The translations under genes and the position numbers were made by a program. Below, in pieces: positions 26,292 to 35,378 of a stretch of DNA of 64,000 nucleotides (the first letter of the stretch is position 1; each line of letters begins with the position of its first letter). The notes under the pieces were generated by a model that did no database searches, was not told the origin of the DNA, and saw nothing but the letters and a program-made list of their open reading frames with translations. This stretch comes from QQVM01 sp035341855. GTDB lineage: Bacteria; Bacteroidota; Bacteroidia; AKYH767-A; 2013-40CM-41-45. The stretch covers positions 19,732-83,731 of the forward strand of contig DAOQWA010000010.1 in NCBI GenBank assembly GCA_035341855.1, in the 5' to 3' direction.

Positions 26292-26971
26292 GAGGGTGAA
26301 TTCTTCCTTTCGCCAAAGATTGCAGAGCCAATTCTGATAAGATTACTTCCCTCTTCAAGGGCAATTTTATAGTCTGAAGTCATACCCATACTAAGGTATT
26401 TCATACCTGCTCCAATGTGAGGATATTCTCGTTTGACTTCATCATAAAATGTTCTCAGCCCTTTGAATTCTCTTCGAATTTGTTCCACATTGTCAGTAAA
26501 GGACGCCATGGCCATAAATCCATTGAGTTCAATATTTCCCAGACTTATAATTTCTGAAGAGGAAAATAGCTCGCGCACTTCTTTATAGGAGAAGCCAAAC
26601 TTGGTATCTTCACGGGCGATATGAATCTGAATCAAAACGGGCTGTCGCTTGTTCTCTTTTGAAGAGTACTTGTTGATCTCTTTGAGCAACTTCAAACTAT
26701 CTACTCCATGTATCATTGATATAAAAGGAATAATTTGCTTTACTTTTTTACTTTGAAGATGTCCGATAAAATGCCAGTTGATGTCATCAGGGAGCTTCGA
26801 ATATTTATCAAGACATTCTTGTACATAATTCTCTCCAAAATTTCTGTGGCCCAAGTCGTATAATTCCTTAATTGCCGAAACGGTTTGCAACTTACTCACA
26901 GCCACTAATTCTGCATTATAACTCTTGATCTCGGCGAGGATCTTCCTGTAATTATCTTCATGAATTTGCAC
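26288..26971 (-). CDS. YggS-family PLP homeostasis protein
   Basis: This is the single-domain alanine-racemase-like fold of about 227 residues. The PLP lysine lies in LVAVSKLQ; the family motifs FGENYVQE, WHFIGHLQSKK and YLSMGMTSDYKIALEEGSNLIRIGSAIFG (in part) are all present. It buffers pyridoxal 5'-phosphate and affects amino-acid balance; it is not a racemase. No in-frame ATG precedes the conserved part. I take GTG 26971, which gives the usual short N-terminus; TTG 27019 is the alternative. Confidence 0.9.
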   Translation of the reverse strand: MQIHEDNYRKILAEIKSYNAELVAVSKLQTVSAIKELYDLGHRNFGENYVQECLDKYSKLPDDINWHFIGHLQSKKVKQIIPFISMIHGVDSLKLLKEINKYSSKENKRQPVLIQIHIAREDTKFGFSYKEVRELFSSSEIISLGNIELNGFMAMASFTDNVEQIRREFKGLRTFYDEVKREYPHIGAGMKYLSMGMTSDYKIALEEGSNLIRIGSAIFGERKNSPS

Positions 26972-27149
26972 AGTGCAAAATAATTGTAGGAATTGGATTG
27001 TCAAAGCATCATTATTCAATTCTGAGGTACTTATTCAACATTTCCGTTAATATGTCTTTCAGTATATTCTAGGATAAAATGCTGAATAATCTGAACTTTG
27101 TCCCTGTTCCTGTGTTGAACAATAATTCTGTTTTAAAGAGACTAAGCGA

Positions 27150-27725
27150 ATGAAAAAAATCCTGAAATACCTGGGTATATCCCTGGCTGCAATTCTTGGT
27201 GCCTGTTCCAGACCGGCTGAAAGGCCTATGACACTTTCCCCTTCAACTTCAAACTCTTCCATTTATAATATACCTGTTAAAGACATAAATGGCAATTCTA
27301 CCGACTTGTCTGCCTATAAGGGCAAGAAGCTTATGATTGTGAACGTAGCCAGTAAATGTGGCTATACGCGTCAATACAAAGACTTACAAAAATTGCATGA
27401 TGAATATGCCGGAAAACTTGTCGTTCTGGGCTTTCCATGCAATCAGTTTGGCGGACAGGAACCGGGTACAGAAAGTGAGATATTGGAGTTTTGTGAAAAG
27501 AATTTTTCAGTTCAGTTTCCACTCTTTGAAAAAATTGACGTTAAAGGTGAAGATCAATCTCCCTTATATTCCTGGCTAACGGATAAGTCAAAAAATGGTT
27601 GGAACGAACAAGAACCTTCCTGGAATTTTTGCAAATACATCGTGGATGAACGTGGATCTCTGATTGCTTTTTTTCCTGCAAAGACAGAGCCTTATGATGA
27701 AAAAATTATTTCACTTTTGAAATAA
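27150..27725 (+). CDS. Glutathione peroxidase-family lipoprotein
   Basis: The 191-residue protein has a lipoprotein signal (LGAC, Cys19) and a thioredoxin-fold GPx domain. The peroxidatic Cys70 lies in ASKCGYT; FPCNQFGGQEPG and a WNFCKYIV segment follow. Cys115 (ILEFC) sits where thioredoxin-dependent members keep the resolving cysteine, so reduction by a thioredoxin-like partner is more likely than by glutathione. It probably detoxifies peroxides in the periplasm. A Cys stands in WNFCKYIV where Ser, Thr or Val is common. Confidence 0.92.
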   Translation: MKKILKYLGISLAAILGACSRPAERPMTLSPSTSNSSIYNIPVKDINGNSTDLSAYKGKKLMIVNVASKCGYTRQYKDLQKLHDEYAGKLVVLGFPCNQFGGQEPGTESEILEFCEKNFSVQFPLFEKIDVKGEDQSPLYSWLTDKSKNGWNEQEPSWNFCKYIVDERGSLIAFFPAKTEPYDEKIISLLK

Positions 27726-27758
27726 ATGTTCCATTGAAGCAAGCTGAACATAATATTC

Positions 27759-29003
27759 TCAACTCTCCAAAGAGTGTAAAATCAATCCACTCCTAAGTTT
27801 AGGTTCAAACCAGGTTGTTTTTGGAGGCATGATCTGACCGGTATCTGCTATGTCAATGAGTTGTTTCATGCTGACAGGATAAAGCGAAAATGCCACTTTC
27901 ATCTCCCCGGAGTTTACTCTCCTTTCCAGTTCTCCCAAACCTCTAAGTCCTCCGACAAACTCAATTCTTTTGTCTGTTCGCAAATCTTTGATGTTAAGAA
28001 TTGGTTCTAAAATATGTTTGGAAAGAACCGTCACATCTAAGCCTAGAATCGGATCCGAGTCGTTGTAGGTTCCATTCATGGCTGTGAGTTTATACCAGTT
28101 GCCTTCAAGGTACATGCCAAAGTCATGCAACTTTGCCGGCTTCACCTGATCTTTGCCTGCTTTTTCTACCTTAAATTCTTTTCCCAGTCGTTTTAAAAAT
28201 TCATCAGCGGTCAATCCGTTCAAATCTTTCACCACACGATTGTAATCCATGATAGCCAGCTGATCATCCGGAAAATGAACAGCGAGAAAATAATTGTATG
28301 CTTCATTGCCGGTATGTGATTTGTTTTCACTACGAAGATCTTTTCCCACTAAGGCTGCAGCAGCTGTTCGGTGATGCCCGTCAGCAACATAAGTATTGAT
28401 AGCTTGAAATTCTTTGATAATATTTTTAATCGTATTGTCATCACGAATCACCCAAAAGGTATGACCTATGCCTTCATCAGCAACAAAGTCATATTCCGGT
28501 GTCCCTTTGACCACATCCTGAACAATTTTATCAAGGGCGGGTACTTTGGGATATGCGAAGAATACCGGTTCATAATTCAACATGCTCACTCTAACGTGTT
28601 TCTTACGGTCTTCTTCTTTATCGGGACGGGTTAGCTCATGTTTTTTAATGACGTCATTGAAATAATCTTCGATGGCAGCAGCAGCAACTATTCCATACTG
28701 TTTGCGACCATTCATGGTTTGAGCATAGATATAAAGGCAATCCTTATCATCCTGAAAAAAAACTCCTTCGGATCTGAGTTTATTAAAGTTCTCTTTGCCC
28801 TTAAGATAAATCTCCGGTGCATAATGATCAAAATCTTCCGGAAAATCTATTTCCGGTTTGATGATATGATAAAAGGAGTAGGGGTTTCCTTCAGCTTCTT
28901 TCTTTGCTTCGATATCATTCAAGACATCATAAGGTTTGGACGCTATCTGATTCACTAGTTCTTTCTTCGGACGAATACCTTTAAATGCTTTTATAATTGC
29001 CAT
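27759..29003 (-). CDS. DUF1015 family protein
   Basis: The 414-residue cytoplasmic protein has the DUF1015 hallmarks: FKGIRPKKELVNQIASKPYDVLN near the start (quoted in part), then YVADGHHRTAAAAL and a C-terminal HSLES-type end. The biochemical function is not established. In Bacteroidota it usually sits beside serine-biosynthesis genes, and here it follows the class V aminotransferase gene by 22 bases, so a role in serine metabolism is plausible by context only. Confidence 0.88.
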   Translation of the reverse strand: MAIIKAFKGIRPKKELVNQIASKPYDVLNDIEAKKEAEGNPYSFYHIIKPEIDFPEDFDHYAPEIYLKGKENFNKLRSEGVFFQDDKDCLYIYAQTMNGRKQYGIVAAAAIEDYFNDVIKKHELTRPDKEEDRKKHVRVSMLNYEPVFFAYPKVPALDKIVQDVVKGTPEYDFVADEGIGHTFWVIRDDNTIKNIIKEFQAINTYVADGHHRTAAAALVGKDLRSENKSHTGNEAYNYFLAVHFPDDQLAIMDYNRVVKDLNGLTADEFLKRLGKEFKVEKAGKDQVKPAKLHDFGMYLEGNWYKLTAMNGTYNDSDPILGLDVTVLSKHILEPILNIKDLRTDKRIEFVGGLRGLGELERRVNSGEMKVAFSLYPVSMKQLIDIADTGQIMPPKTTWFEPKLRSGLILHSLES

Positions 29004-29025
29004 AATACAATCTTTTTTCTGTTGA

Positions 29026-30102
29026 TTAATTTAATTTAAGAATTTCTTCAATTGCTCCTGTAACTTCGATCATGTCTTCTATAGTTAGTTCACCCATGTG
29101 GGCAATCCTGAAAGTTTTGTCTTTCAGATCGCCGTAACCATTTGAAATGAGCATACCTTTTTCGGCAAGACTGTTATTTAATTGAGAGATATTTATGTTG
29201 CGGTTATTTTCAATGCAGGTAACCGTCATCGATTCAAAACCCGGCATTGGGAAAGTTTTAAAAAAATGGTTCGCCCAGTTGATCGTATATTCAGCTGTTT
29301 CGATGTGGCGAATAAATCTATTCTCCAATCCTTCTTTCAATATTCTATCCAATTGAAAATCGAGGGCAAACATATGCGAGAGGGAAGGTGTACAATGATA
29401 TTGATGATCTTTTTGGTCTATGAAACGGATCATGGTCTTCAGATCCAAATAATACCCTCGCTCACCAACGGCACTAAAACGATCTTCAGCTTTTTGTGAT
29501 ACTGATGCAAGTGACATTCCCGGTGGTAATGCCAGTGCTTTCTGAGATGAGCTGATGCAAATGTCAATACCTAGCCGATCTACTTCGAGTTTTATTCCTC
29601 CCAGTGAACTCACTGCATCCACCATCCAAACTACATCAGGGTACTTTGCGATGACTGTGGCTATGGCTTCTATAGGATTCGTAATGCCAACAGAGGTCTC
29701 ATTATGAGTAATGGCTATGGTGTCATACTTTCCTGTCTTTAAATATTTGTCTACTGTTTCAGGCATCGTGGGCTGACCCGGGATCTCTTCATGAATGTCG
29801 GCTTCTATACCATTAAGTCTAGCCAATTCCCACCAGCGTTTACCAAAGGCTCCAACAGAAAATACGATAGCTTTTTTTTGAGTTGTACTTCGGATTGCGC
29901 CTTCCATTAACCCGGTCCCTGATGAGGTACTCAGCAAAATTTTATTGGAAGTGTACATCAGCTCCATTAATTTCTTGCTGATACTTTTTTGTAAAATACT
30001 GGCGTCTTTACTGCGATGACCAATCATTCCGCTGCCCATTTTAGCCAAAACATCAGGATGTACTTGTGTAGGGCCCGGTATGAAGAGTTTTTTAAGTTCC
30101 AT
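29026..30102 (-). CDS. Class V aminotransferase (alanine/serine-glyoxylate type)
   Basis: The 358-residue PLP enzyme starts with FIPGPTQVHPDVL and has STSSGTGLMEGAIRS, VDAVSSLGGIKLEVD and the PLP-lysine motif SSSQKALALPPG. That is the small archaeal/bacterial AGT-SGAT subfamily, not the SerC type. Its place next to DUF1015, a ferredoxin and a LuxC-like reductase, where related bacteria often have serC, suggests it serves as the phosphoserine aminotransferase or makes serine/glycine another way. Substrate choice is inferred from context. Confidence 0.85.
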   Translation of the reverse strand: MELKKLFIPGPTQVHPDVLAKMGSGMIGHRSKDASILQKSISKKLMELMYTSNKILLSTSSGTGLMEGAIRSTTQKKAIVFSVGAFGKRWWELARLNGIEADIHEEIPGQPTMPETVDKYLKTGKYDTIAITHNETSVGITNPIEAIATVIAKYPDVVWMVDAVSSLGGIKLEVDRLGIDICISSSQKALALPPGMSLASVSQKAEDRFSAVGERGYYLDLKTMIRFIDQKDHQYHCTPSLSHMFALDFQLDRILKEGLENRFIRHIETAEYTINWANHFFKTFPMPGFESMTVTCIENNRNINISQLNNSLAEKGMLISNGYGDLKDKTFRIAHMGELTIEDMIEVTGAIEEILKLN

Positions 30103-30122
30103 AAATTTTTATTTCCGGGAAG

Positions 30123-30130
30123 CAAAGGTA
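30123..30130 (-). promoter_or_regulatory. -7 box (TACCTTTG) of the aminotransferase-DUF1015 pair
   Basis: This exact TAnnTTTG match lies 20 bases before the ATG and is identical to the thrS box, including the following C. No TTG lies at the usual -33 distance. Confidence 0.5.
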
Positions 30131-30194
30131 CAAAAGACCTTTATTAATAGCGAATAGCATTCAGTATTATGAGCATAGAATCAGAGCAATAAGA

Positions 30195-31118
30195 TCATTT
30201 TTCAGGATTATCTTCTCCGAATGGTTTTGGTACATTCTTTTTTGGTTTCCAGGTAGACCGGATATCAATATCCTTCATCAATGTCCAACGGCCTGACCTG
30301 AATTTAAATGCATCATAGGTACCGTCAGGTCCGCTCTCAAAATTGCTTTTAGGGTCTGTTGAAGCGCTTAGGTGATCAAGAACAATTAGTTTTTTCCTTG
30401 ATTCATACCGCAGGACCATACTCAGTCTGGCCATAAATGAATAGATCATTCTGTTCCGAAAAACATTCTCGGCTTTGAAAAGAGGATATCCAAACTTAGG
30501 TGTGTCTTTATCAAAGTACAATACATCAATCAGTTTTTGCGATGTTTTTTCATTCATTGCTTTCCAGCCAAGCAAAGTGTAATAAGTTTTACCTGATCGC
30601 TTTACAGGAATGATTTCATAATAAATACAGCCATACCATCTGTCAGTTTTAAGACGTTCAGATTCCGGTTTAAGAATATAGCTTGTAGAGTCACATAGCG
30701 GATAAATTTTAAGTTCCCCTTTCATTGTTTTGAATTGAAGGAAACCATGAAAAGAATAATTCGAAGCATCTGATTTTGCTAAAGTCCATGTGTAGATTTT
30801 CAGCTTGTCATCATTGCTCTTCTTCACAGAAACGTTTTTGAGTGAATCGAAATTTTGAGTGAAGGATTCAGGTTTTTGCAGTGCGTTGAATAAATTTCCG
30901 CTAAAAACTTTATTTGCTTCGATCCTGTTGGAGTCACTCGGATCTTTTTGAATAATTTGAATTAGTGAATCACTATAGGAAACTAATCCGGAATCCGTTT
31001 GATTAACCTGCTGTGCCCTGCTGACTAGGAATGAAATGAAATATATTAATACCAACAAGACAATTTTCAAATACGAAAATATTTTACCGGTCGATTTATA
31101 GGTTTTGGACTGAATCAT
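30195..31118 (-). CDS. Secreted protein of unknown function
   Basis: The 307-residue protein has a signal peptide (about residues 15-35, ending SRAQQ). No family motif is recognised. A segment with TYYTLLGWKAMNEKT and LIDVLYFD is shared, from memory, with hypothetical Bacteroidota proteins. The frame is open further upstream through the end of the ferredoxin gene, but a terminator stands there at 31131-31160, so ATG 31118 is the sensible start. The protein probably lies in the periplasm or outer membrane. Confidence 0.7.
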   Translation of the reverse strand: MIQSKTYKSTGKIFSYLKIVLLVLIYFISFLVSRAQQVNQTDSGLVSYSDSLIQIIQKDPSDSNRIEANKVFSGNLFNALQKPESFTQNFDSLKNVSVKKSNDDKLKIYTWTLAKSDASNYSFHGFLQFKTMKGELKIYPLCDSTSYILKPESERLKTDRWYGCIYYEIIPVKRSGKTYYTLLGWKAMNEKTSQKLIDVLYFDKDTPKFGYPLFKAENVFRNRMIYSFMARLSMVLRYESRKKLIVLDHLSASTDPKSNFESGPDGTYDAFKFRSGRWTLMKDIDIRSTWKPKKNVPKPFGEDNPEK

Positions 31119-31130
31119 TGGTATAAAAAT

Positions 31131-31160
31131 AAAAAACCGCAACACGTTAACGGGTTGCGG
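31131..31160 (-). terminator. Terminator of the ferredoxin gene
   Basis: On the minus strand CCGCAAC and GTTGCGG pair around a ten-base loop that can itself pair, followed by six T. Confidence 0.85.
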
Positions 31161-31185
31161 TAGATTATATTTTCTGAGTTTATAA

Positions 31186-31536
31186 TCAAGCAGCGTGCAT
31201 ACGATCTTTTTTTGCAAGCAGATCTTCTTTTGATTCTCTGAAGTCAGGATCATCTACACAACAATCAACGGGACAAACTGAAGCGCATTGTGGCTCATCG
31301 TGGAATCCAACACATTCAGTACACTTGTCTGTTACTATGTAGTAAATATCCATAGACACGGGAGTCTGTGCGGCATCTGCATCCACTTCAGTACCTTTCA
31401 TCGTCTTGAATGAACCTTTGATGGTCGTTCCATCAGAAAATCTCCATTCAGCACCGCCTTCATAAATTGCATTATTTGGACATTCCGGTTCGCAAGCACC
31501 GCAATTGATACATTCTTCAGTTATCTTAATAGCCAT
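31186..31536 (-). CDS. 4Fe-4S dicluster ferredoxin
   Basis: The 116-residue protein has two cysteine motifs: CINCGACEPECP at residues 10-21 and CTECVGFHDEPQCASVCPVDC further on. They bind two iron-sulfur clusters for electron transfer; the second motif has the longer spacing of Alvin-type ferredoxins. It faces the LuxC-like reductase gene across a short divergent region and has a full promoter. The redox partner is unknown; the reductase is a candidate. Confidence 0.92.
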   Translation of the reverse strand: MAIKITEECINCGACEPECPNNAIYEGGAEWRFSDGTTIKGSFKTMKGTEVDADAAQTPVSMDIYYIVTDKCTECVGFHDEPQCASVCPVDCCVDDPDFRESKEDLLAKKDRMHAA

Positions 31537-31574
31537 AAGGTTTTCCTTTCTACTTTTGAGGTTTAATTTCGGAA

Positions 31575-31604
31575 CAAAATTAATTAGAAAAAATTCATAT
31601 CAAA
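31575..31604 (-). promoter_or_regulatory. Promoter of the ferredoxin gene
   Basis: TTTG at 31601-31604 and TAATTTTG at 31575-31582 (minus strand), 18 bases apart, are a complete Bacteroidota promoter. The leader is about 30 bases. Confidence 0.75.
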
Positions 31605-31667
31605 ATACAGGGCATCTTATTTGCAAATCGCCGGATTTGCTATGTCTCTGAAAAACACCGTTTTCTG

Positions 31668-32759
31668 ATGTCGTTAAGCCTAGAAAAAAGAATTTCATCC
31701 TTTTCCCGACTTGGATCAGCCTTTCTGGTCATCGCCGATGTTCTCGAAAGCCCGGAAGCTGAAGCCTCAGATGAGCATAAAGAACTGTTTAGTCTCCAGA
31801 GGCAATGCACCATAATGAATCCCTGGTTCAGTAAAGCGAATATTGTTTTTGCATTTAGAAATTGGGGTATGCTGTTAAATGAAGGAACTCTCTCGGCGTG
31901 GCTGAAGCCTTACAAAATATCTGAAAGTCCTGACAATTTGATTAAACGGGTGGCTGTTATTAATGCAGGAAATATTCCTCTTGTAGGTTTTCATGATTTT
32001 CTATCAATACTTCTCTCAGGTAATCAGTACATCGCAAAAAATGCATCCGATGATCAGATTTTGTTACCCTATGTAGCAGATCTTTTAATAAACTATGAAC
32101 CTGAATTTAAAAGCTATATCCGGTTTTCAGATCGATTGTCAGACTTCGACGCTGTAATTGCAACAGGAAGTAATAATTCATCTCGTTATTTTGAATACTA
32201 TTTCGGTAAATATCCACACATCATTCGTAAAAACAGAAATGGTGTTGCTGTGCTGGATGAATCAGATTCGACATCTTGCCTGAGTTTATTAGGGGAAGAT
32301 ATTTTTAGATACTACGGACTTGGCTGCAGAAATGTCTCAAAATTGTATGTTCCGGAGGGATATAATTTTAATGATTTCTTCAAATCAATCTATGATAGGA
32401 GTGAAGTCATGCAACACAATAAATACATGAATAATTTCGAACATCATAACGCCCTACTCTTGTTGAAGCAGGTACCTTTTTTGCAGAATGGATTTCTGAT
32501 CCTGATGGAAAACAAGGCCTTTTCTTCACCGGTAGCAGTTCTCAATTATGAATACTATTCAGACAAATCTAAGCTGAAAAATCATTTAACCGAAAGTCTT
32601 GATAAAATACAGTGTATCGTTTCATCATCCGAAGAATTGAAATCTGATCCTGTCCTGAAATCAGTAGTTGTTGATTTTGGTAAAACACAGTTTCCCGGAT
32701 TGGCAGACTACGCAGATGGCGTTGACACCATCAAATTCCTAAAGAACTTGCCCGTCTAA
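31668..32759 (+). CDS. LuxC-like acyl-CoA/acyl reductase
   Basis: The 363-residue protein matches the LuxC family of acyl-CoA reductases (aldehyde-dehydrogenase fold). Visible are the nucleotide-binding region around INAGNIPLVGFHD and the motif YGLGCRNVSKLYVP with the likely catalytic Cys220. LuxC proteins reduce activated fatty acids to aldehydes with NADPH; no lux genes are near. In this phylum the gene is commonly found with a ferredoxin and serine genes, which fits the divergent neighbours here. The true substrate is not known. Confidence 0.82.
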   Translation: MSLSLEKRISSFSRLGSAFLVIADVLESPEAEASDEHKELFSLQRQCTIMNPWFSKANIVFAFRNWGMLLNEGTLSAWLKPYKISESPDNLIKRVAVINAGNIPLVGFHDFLSILLSGNQYIAKNASDDQILLPYVADLLINYEPEFKSYIRFSDRLSDFDAVIATGSNNSSRYFEYYFGKYPHIIRKNRNGVAVLDESDSTSCLSLLGEDIFRYYGLGCRNVSKLYVPEGYNFNDFFKSIYDRSEVMQHNKYMNNFEHHNALLLLKQVPFLQNGFLILMENKAFSSPVAVLNYEYYSDKSKLKNHLTESLDKIQCIVSSSEELKSDPVLKSVVVDFGKTQFPGLADYADGVDTIKFLKNLPV

Positions 32760-32764
32760 AATAC

Positions 32765-33922
32765 TTACTTGTTTTTAACAAGGTTGAACAAACGTCCCCA
32801 GCGAATCTTTTTCAGGAATGAACCATTCGTATCCCAACTCATCCAGATAAATACAGCTTTCCCAACTACATGATCTTCGGGAACAAATCCCCAGAACCGC
32901 GAGTCAGCAGAATTGTGGCGATTGTCACCCATCATAAAATAGTAATTCATTTTAAAAGTGTAGCTGTCTGTCTCTTTACCGTTAACAAGAATTTTCCCCT
33001 CTCTTTCTTCTAAATTATTGTGTTCATATTCACCAATGATCTTTCGGTACATGGCAATGTTCTCACTGTTGATCTTTATCGTTTCGCCTTTTTTAGGTAT
33101 CCATATTGGTCCGAAATTATCGACGTTCCAATTGTACTTCTGACTAAATGGAAAAATAAAGTCCTGATAGGCGCCTGGAGGAATGCTAATTTCTTCTACA
33201 GACTTTACATTTCCAAAAGATTTCAAATCATTCGCAGCTTCTTTGGTTAAATTAAAATTGAATTCAATTGGAGAGATCATTTGTCCATCAGTAAGACCAA
33301 TGCGTTGAATAGCTTGTTCACTGAAACCTGTTCCATCTGTAACGACATGGTATGAGCTCTGAGAATTTACAGGAGAAGGTAATTGTTTGCCATCAATGTA
33401 CACTTCATGCTGTCTTACTTCCAGAGTATCACCTGCAACGCCGACACAACGCTTGATGTAATTTTCTTTCTTGTCAACAGGTCTGCCTTCATTTTCAGCA
33501 GGCCAGTTGAATACCACACAATCTCCTTTTTTTACATCACCAAAACCGGGTAGCCTGTGATAACCAATCTTTATCCATTCAAGATACGATTTCCCGCCGA
33601 CTACAGGGAGGGTATGATGAGCAAAAGGAAATGAAAGGGGAGTATTTGGTATTCGAGCTCCGTATGATATTTTAGATACGAATAAAAAATCTCCTACCAG
33701 CAAGGATTTTTCCATGGATGGAGTTGGGATTGTGTATGCCTCAATAAAAAATGTTCTGATGATTGTTGCGGCTATAACTGCAAAGATGATTGCATCGATC
33801 CATTCCCGTGTTGCAGATTTTCTTTGGCCCGGTTTTGTTTTGAGAAGGAACCAGACACCCAATGTGAATATTCCAAAGATGATGTCCTTAATAAAATCCC
33901 AGTTAATTCTGAACTTAGCCAT
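32765..33922 (-). CDS. lepB: Signal peptidase I
   Basis: The 385-residue inner-membrane protease has an N-terminal membrane segment (about 42-60), Ser69 in PTPSMEKSL and Lys157 in YIKRCVGVAGD as the Ser/Lys dyad, and the late box MGDNRHNSADSR. It cuts signal peptides from exported proteins. The insert between the boxes is longer than in E. coli, as is usual in this phylum. It is the last gene of the parA-parB-DUF5683-dapB-lepB group. Confidence 0.96.
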   Translation of the reverse strand: MAKFRINWDFIKDIIFGIFTLGVWFLLKTKPGQRKSATREWIDAIIFAVIAATIIRTFFIEAYTIPTPSMEKSLLVGDFLFVSKISYGARIPNTPLSFPFAHHTLPVVGGKSYLEWIKIGYHRLPGFGDVKKGDCVVFNWPAENEGRPVDKKENYIKRCVGVAGDTLEVRQHEVYIDGKQLPSPVNSQSSYHVVTDGTGFSEQAIQRIGLTDGQMISPIEFNFNLTKEAANDLKSFGNVKSVEEISIPPGAYQDFIFPFSQKYNWNVDNFGPIWIPKKGETIKINSENIAMYRKIIGEYEHNNLEEREGKILVNGKETDSYTFKMNYYFMMGDNRHNSADSRFWGFVPEDHVVGKAVFIWMSWDTNGSFLKKIRWGRLFNLVKNK

Positions 33923-34011
33923 ATTAATTCCTTTTCGATTATTTAAAAACAGATTACGAAGTTACGCGGTTCTTCTGCTTTAATTGGTTAATGATGAGTT
34001 AATTTTCCACA

Positions 34012-34758
34012 CTACAAACTTAATAAATCCTCCATTCCATAAAATCCCTTTTTACCGACAAGCCATAGTGCGACAGTCAATGCTCCTTTTGCGAAACCTG
34101 TTCTATTATGCGCCTTGTGGATGATCTCAATTTCGTCTTCTGCAGACAAATATTTGACGCAATGTGTTCCCGGAACATCGGCTTCTCTTACTGAATAAAT
34201 GGGAAGATCTGCCGGGTTTTGCTTTCTATGGTTGTCCTCACGATCAGCAGCATCAAAAGCAGTCCATGATTTTAGTCTATCGATACGACTTAGCATTTGC
34301 TCAGCTATGGTTATTGCGGTACCACTGGGAGCATCCAATTTCATCAGGTGATGATTCTCCTCCAGAAGAATCCGGTCATAGCTTGAATGCTTATTCATAA
34401 TTTCTGCAAGAAGTTTATTGACCTCAAAAAAAATATTAACTCCAATACTATAGTTTGATGCATAGAAGAAACTTTTGTTTTTGTCCAGACAAATTTTCTT
34501 TACCAGCGGCATCTTCTCTAGCCAGCCGGTAGTACCGCAAACTACAGGGATATCTAAATCAAAACATGTAAGGATATTTTGGTATGCACTTTCAGGCTGT
34601 GTAAATTCTATTGCAACGTCTGATCGTTGTAATTCATCCTTTTGTTTATATAAATCACTTGTGGCATCAATTTTTACACTTATGGTATGCCCTGTAGCAA
34701 TTGCTATTTGTTCAATTGCTTTGCCCATTTTTCCATAACCAATCAATGCAATATTCAT
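34012..34758 (-). CDS. dapB: 4-hydroxy-tetrahydrodipicolinate reductase
   Basis: The 248-residue enzyme has the Rossmann GYGKMGKAI at the N-terminus, the CGTTGW motif and the signature EENHHLMKLDAPSGTA with the catalytic His and Lys. It makes tetrahydrodipicolinate for lysine and peptidoglycan diaminopimelate. It starts five bases after the DUF5683 gene stops and sits before lepB. Confidence 0.96.
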   Translation of the reverse strand: MNIALIGYGKMGKAIEQIAIATGHTISVKIDATSDLYKQKDELQRSDVAIEFTQPESAYQNILTCFDLDIPVVCGTTGWLEKMPLVKKICLDKNKSFFYASNYSIGVNIFFEVNKLLAEIMNKHSSYDRILLEENHHLMKLDAPSGTAITIAEQMLSRIDRLKSWTAFDAADREDNHRKQNPADLPIYSVREADVPGTHCVKYLSAEDEIEIIHKAHNRTGFAKGALTVALWLVGKKGFYGMEDLLSL

Positions 34759-34763
34759 CCTTT

Positions 34764-35330
34764 TTATTTTAAGGTAAATGTGAATCTGAGTCCGGCAACA
34801 GGCTCACCATGTTGCAGAGTGCCCATGAACGGATCTGTTCTCAGGCTAAGGTCTTCACTAATGTCGAAATTTCGCAGTTGAGCGTCAACATAAGCATCAA
34901 TAATATTTAAAGAGTACAACACTGCTGTGAGTATATAACTCAGGTCACGATTTCTTCTATAGTAATCTTTTCTGACTTTAATATCATCAGTCGTAAAATT
35001 CGGGAACTGGTCAATGGTCAGCGAATCATTATCGTTTCTATAGAGAAATGCTGTCTTATAAAGTTTGTAATTTTTATCATTGGAGTCAATAAAATAAACC
35101 AGAGCTCCAAAACCTGCATAAATAATTGGGATCTTCCAATATTTATGATTAGATGCTTGTCCCAACCCGGGGAGTATTGCCGATTGGAGTGCAATCTTAT
35201 TGGCTCTTTTTCTGGATAAATTTGCCAGGGAGTCTTCCGGCTCTCCGGCCTTGGCCTGGAAAGATAAAAGGGGCAGAATGAGAAGCAATAAAATGGGGAA
35301 TGTCAGGACCTTGAAATAATTTCCCTGCAT
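34764..35330 (-). CDS. DUF5683 exported protein
   Basis: The 188-residue protein has a signal peptide (about 1-27, ending SFQAKA), a conserved segment ALQSAILPGLGQASNHKYWK, and two hydrophobic stretches near 70-85 and 130-150. This is the DUF5683 family, found in this gene order through much of the Bacteroidota. The function is unknown; the neighbours point to cell-envelope work. It lies 48 bases after parB. Confidence 0.85.
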   Translation of the reverse strand: MQGNYFKVLTFPILLLLILPLLSFQAKAGEPEDSLANLSRKRANKIALQSAILPGLGQASNHKYWKIPIIYAGFGALVYFIDSNDKNYKLYKTAFLYRNDNDSLTIDQFPNFTTDDIKVRKDYYRRNRDLSYILTAVLYSLNIIDAYVDAQLRNFDISEDLSLRTDPFMGTLQHGEPVAGLRFTFTLK

Positions 35331-35378
35331 GTTATAACAATAATATGGGATAATTCAGTCATGAAATTACCTTTTGAA

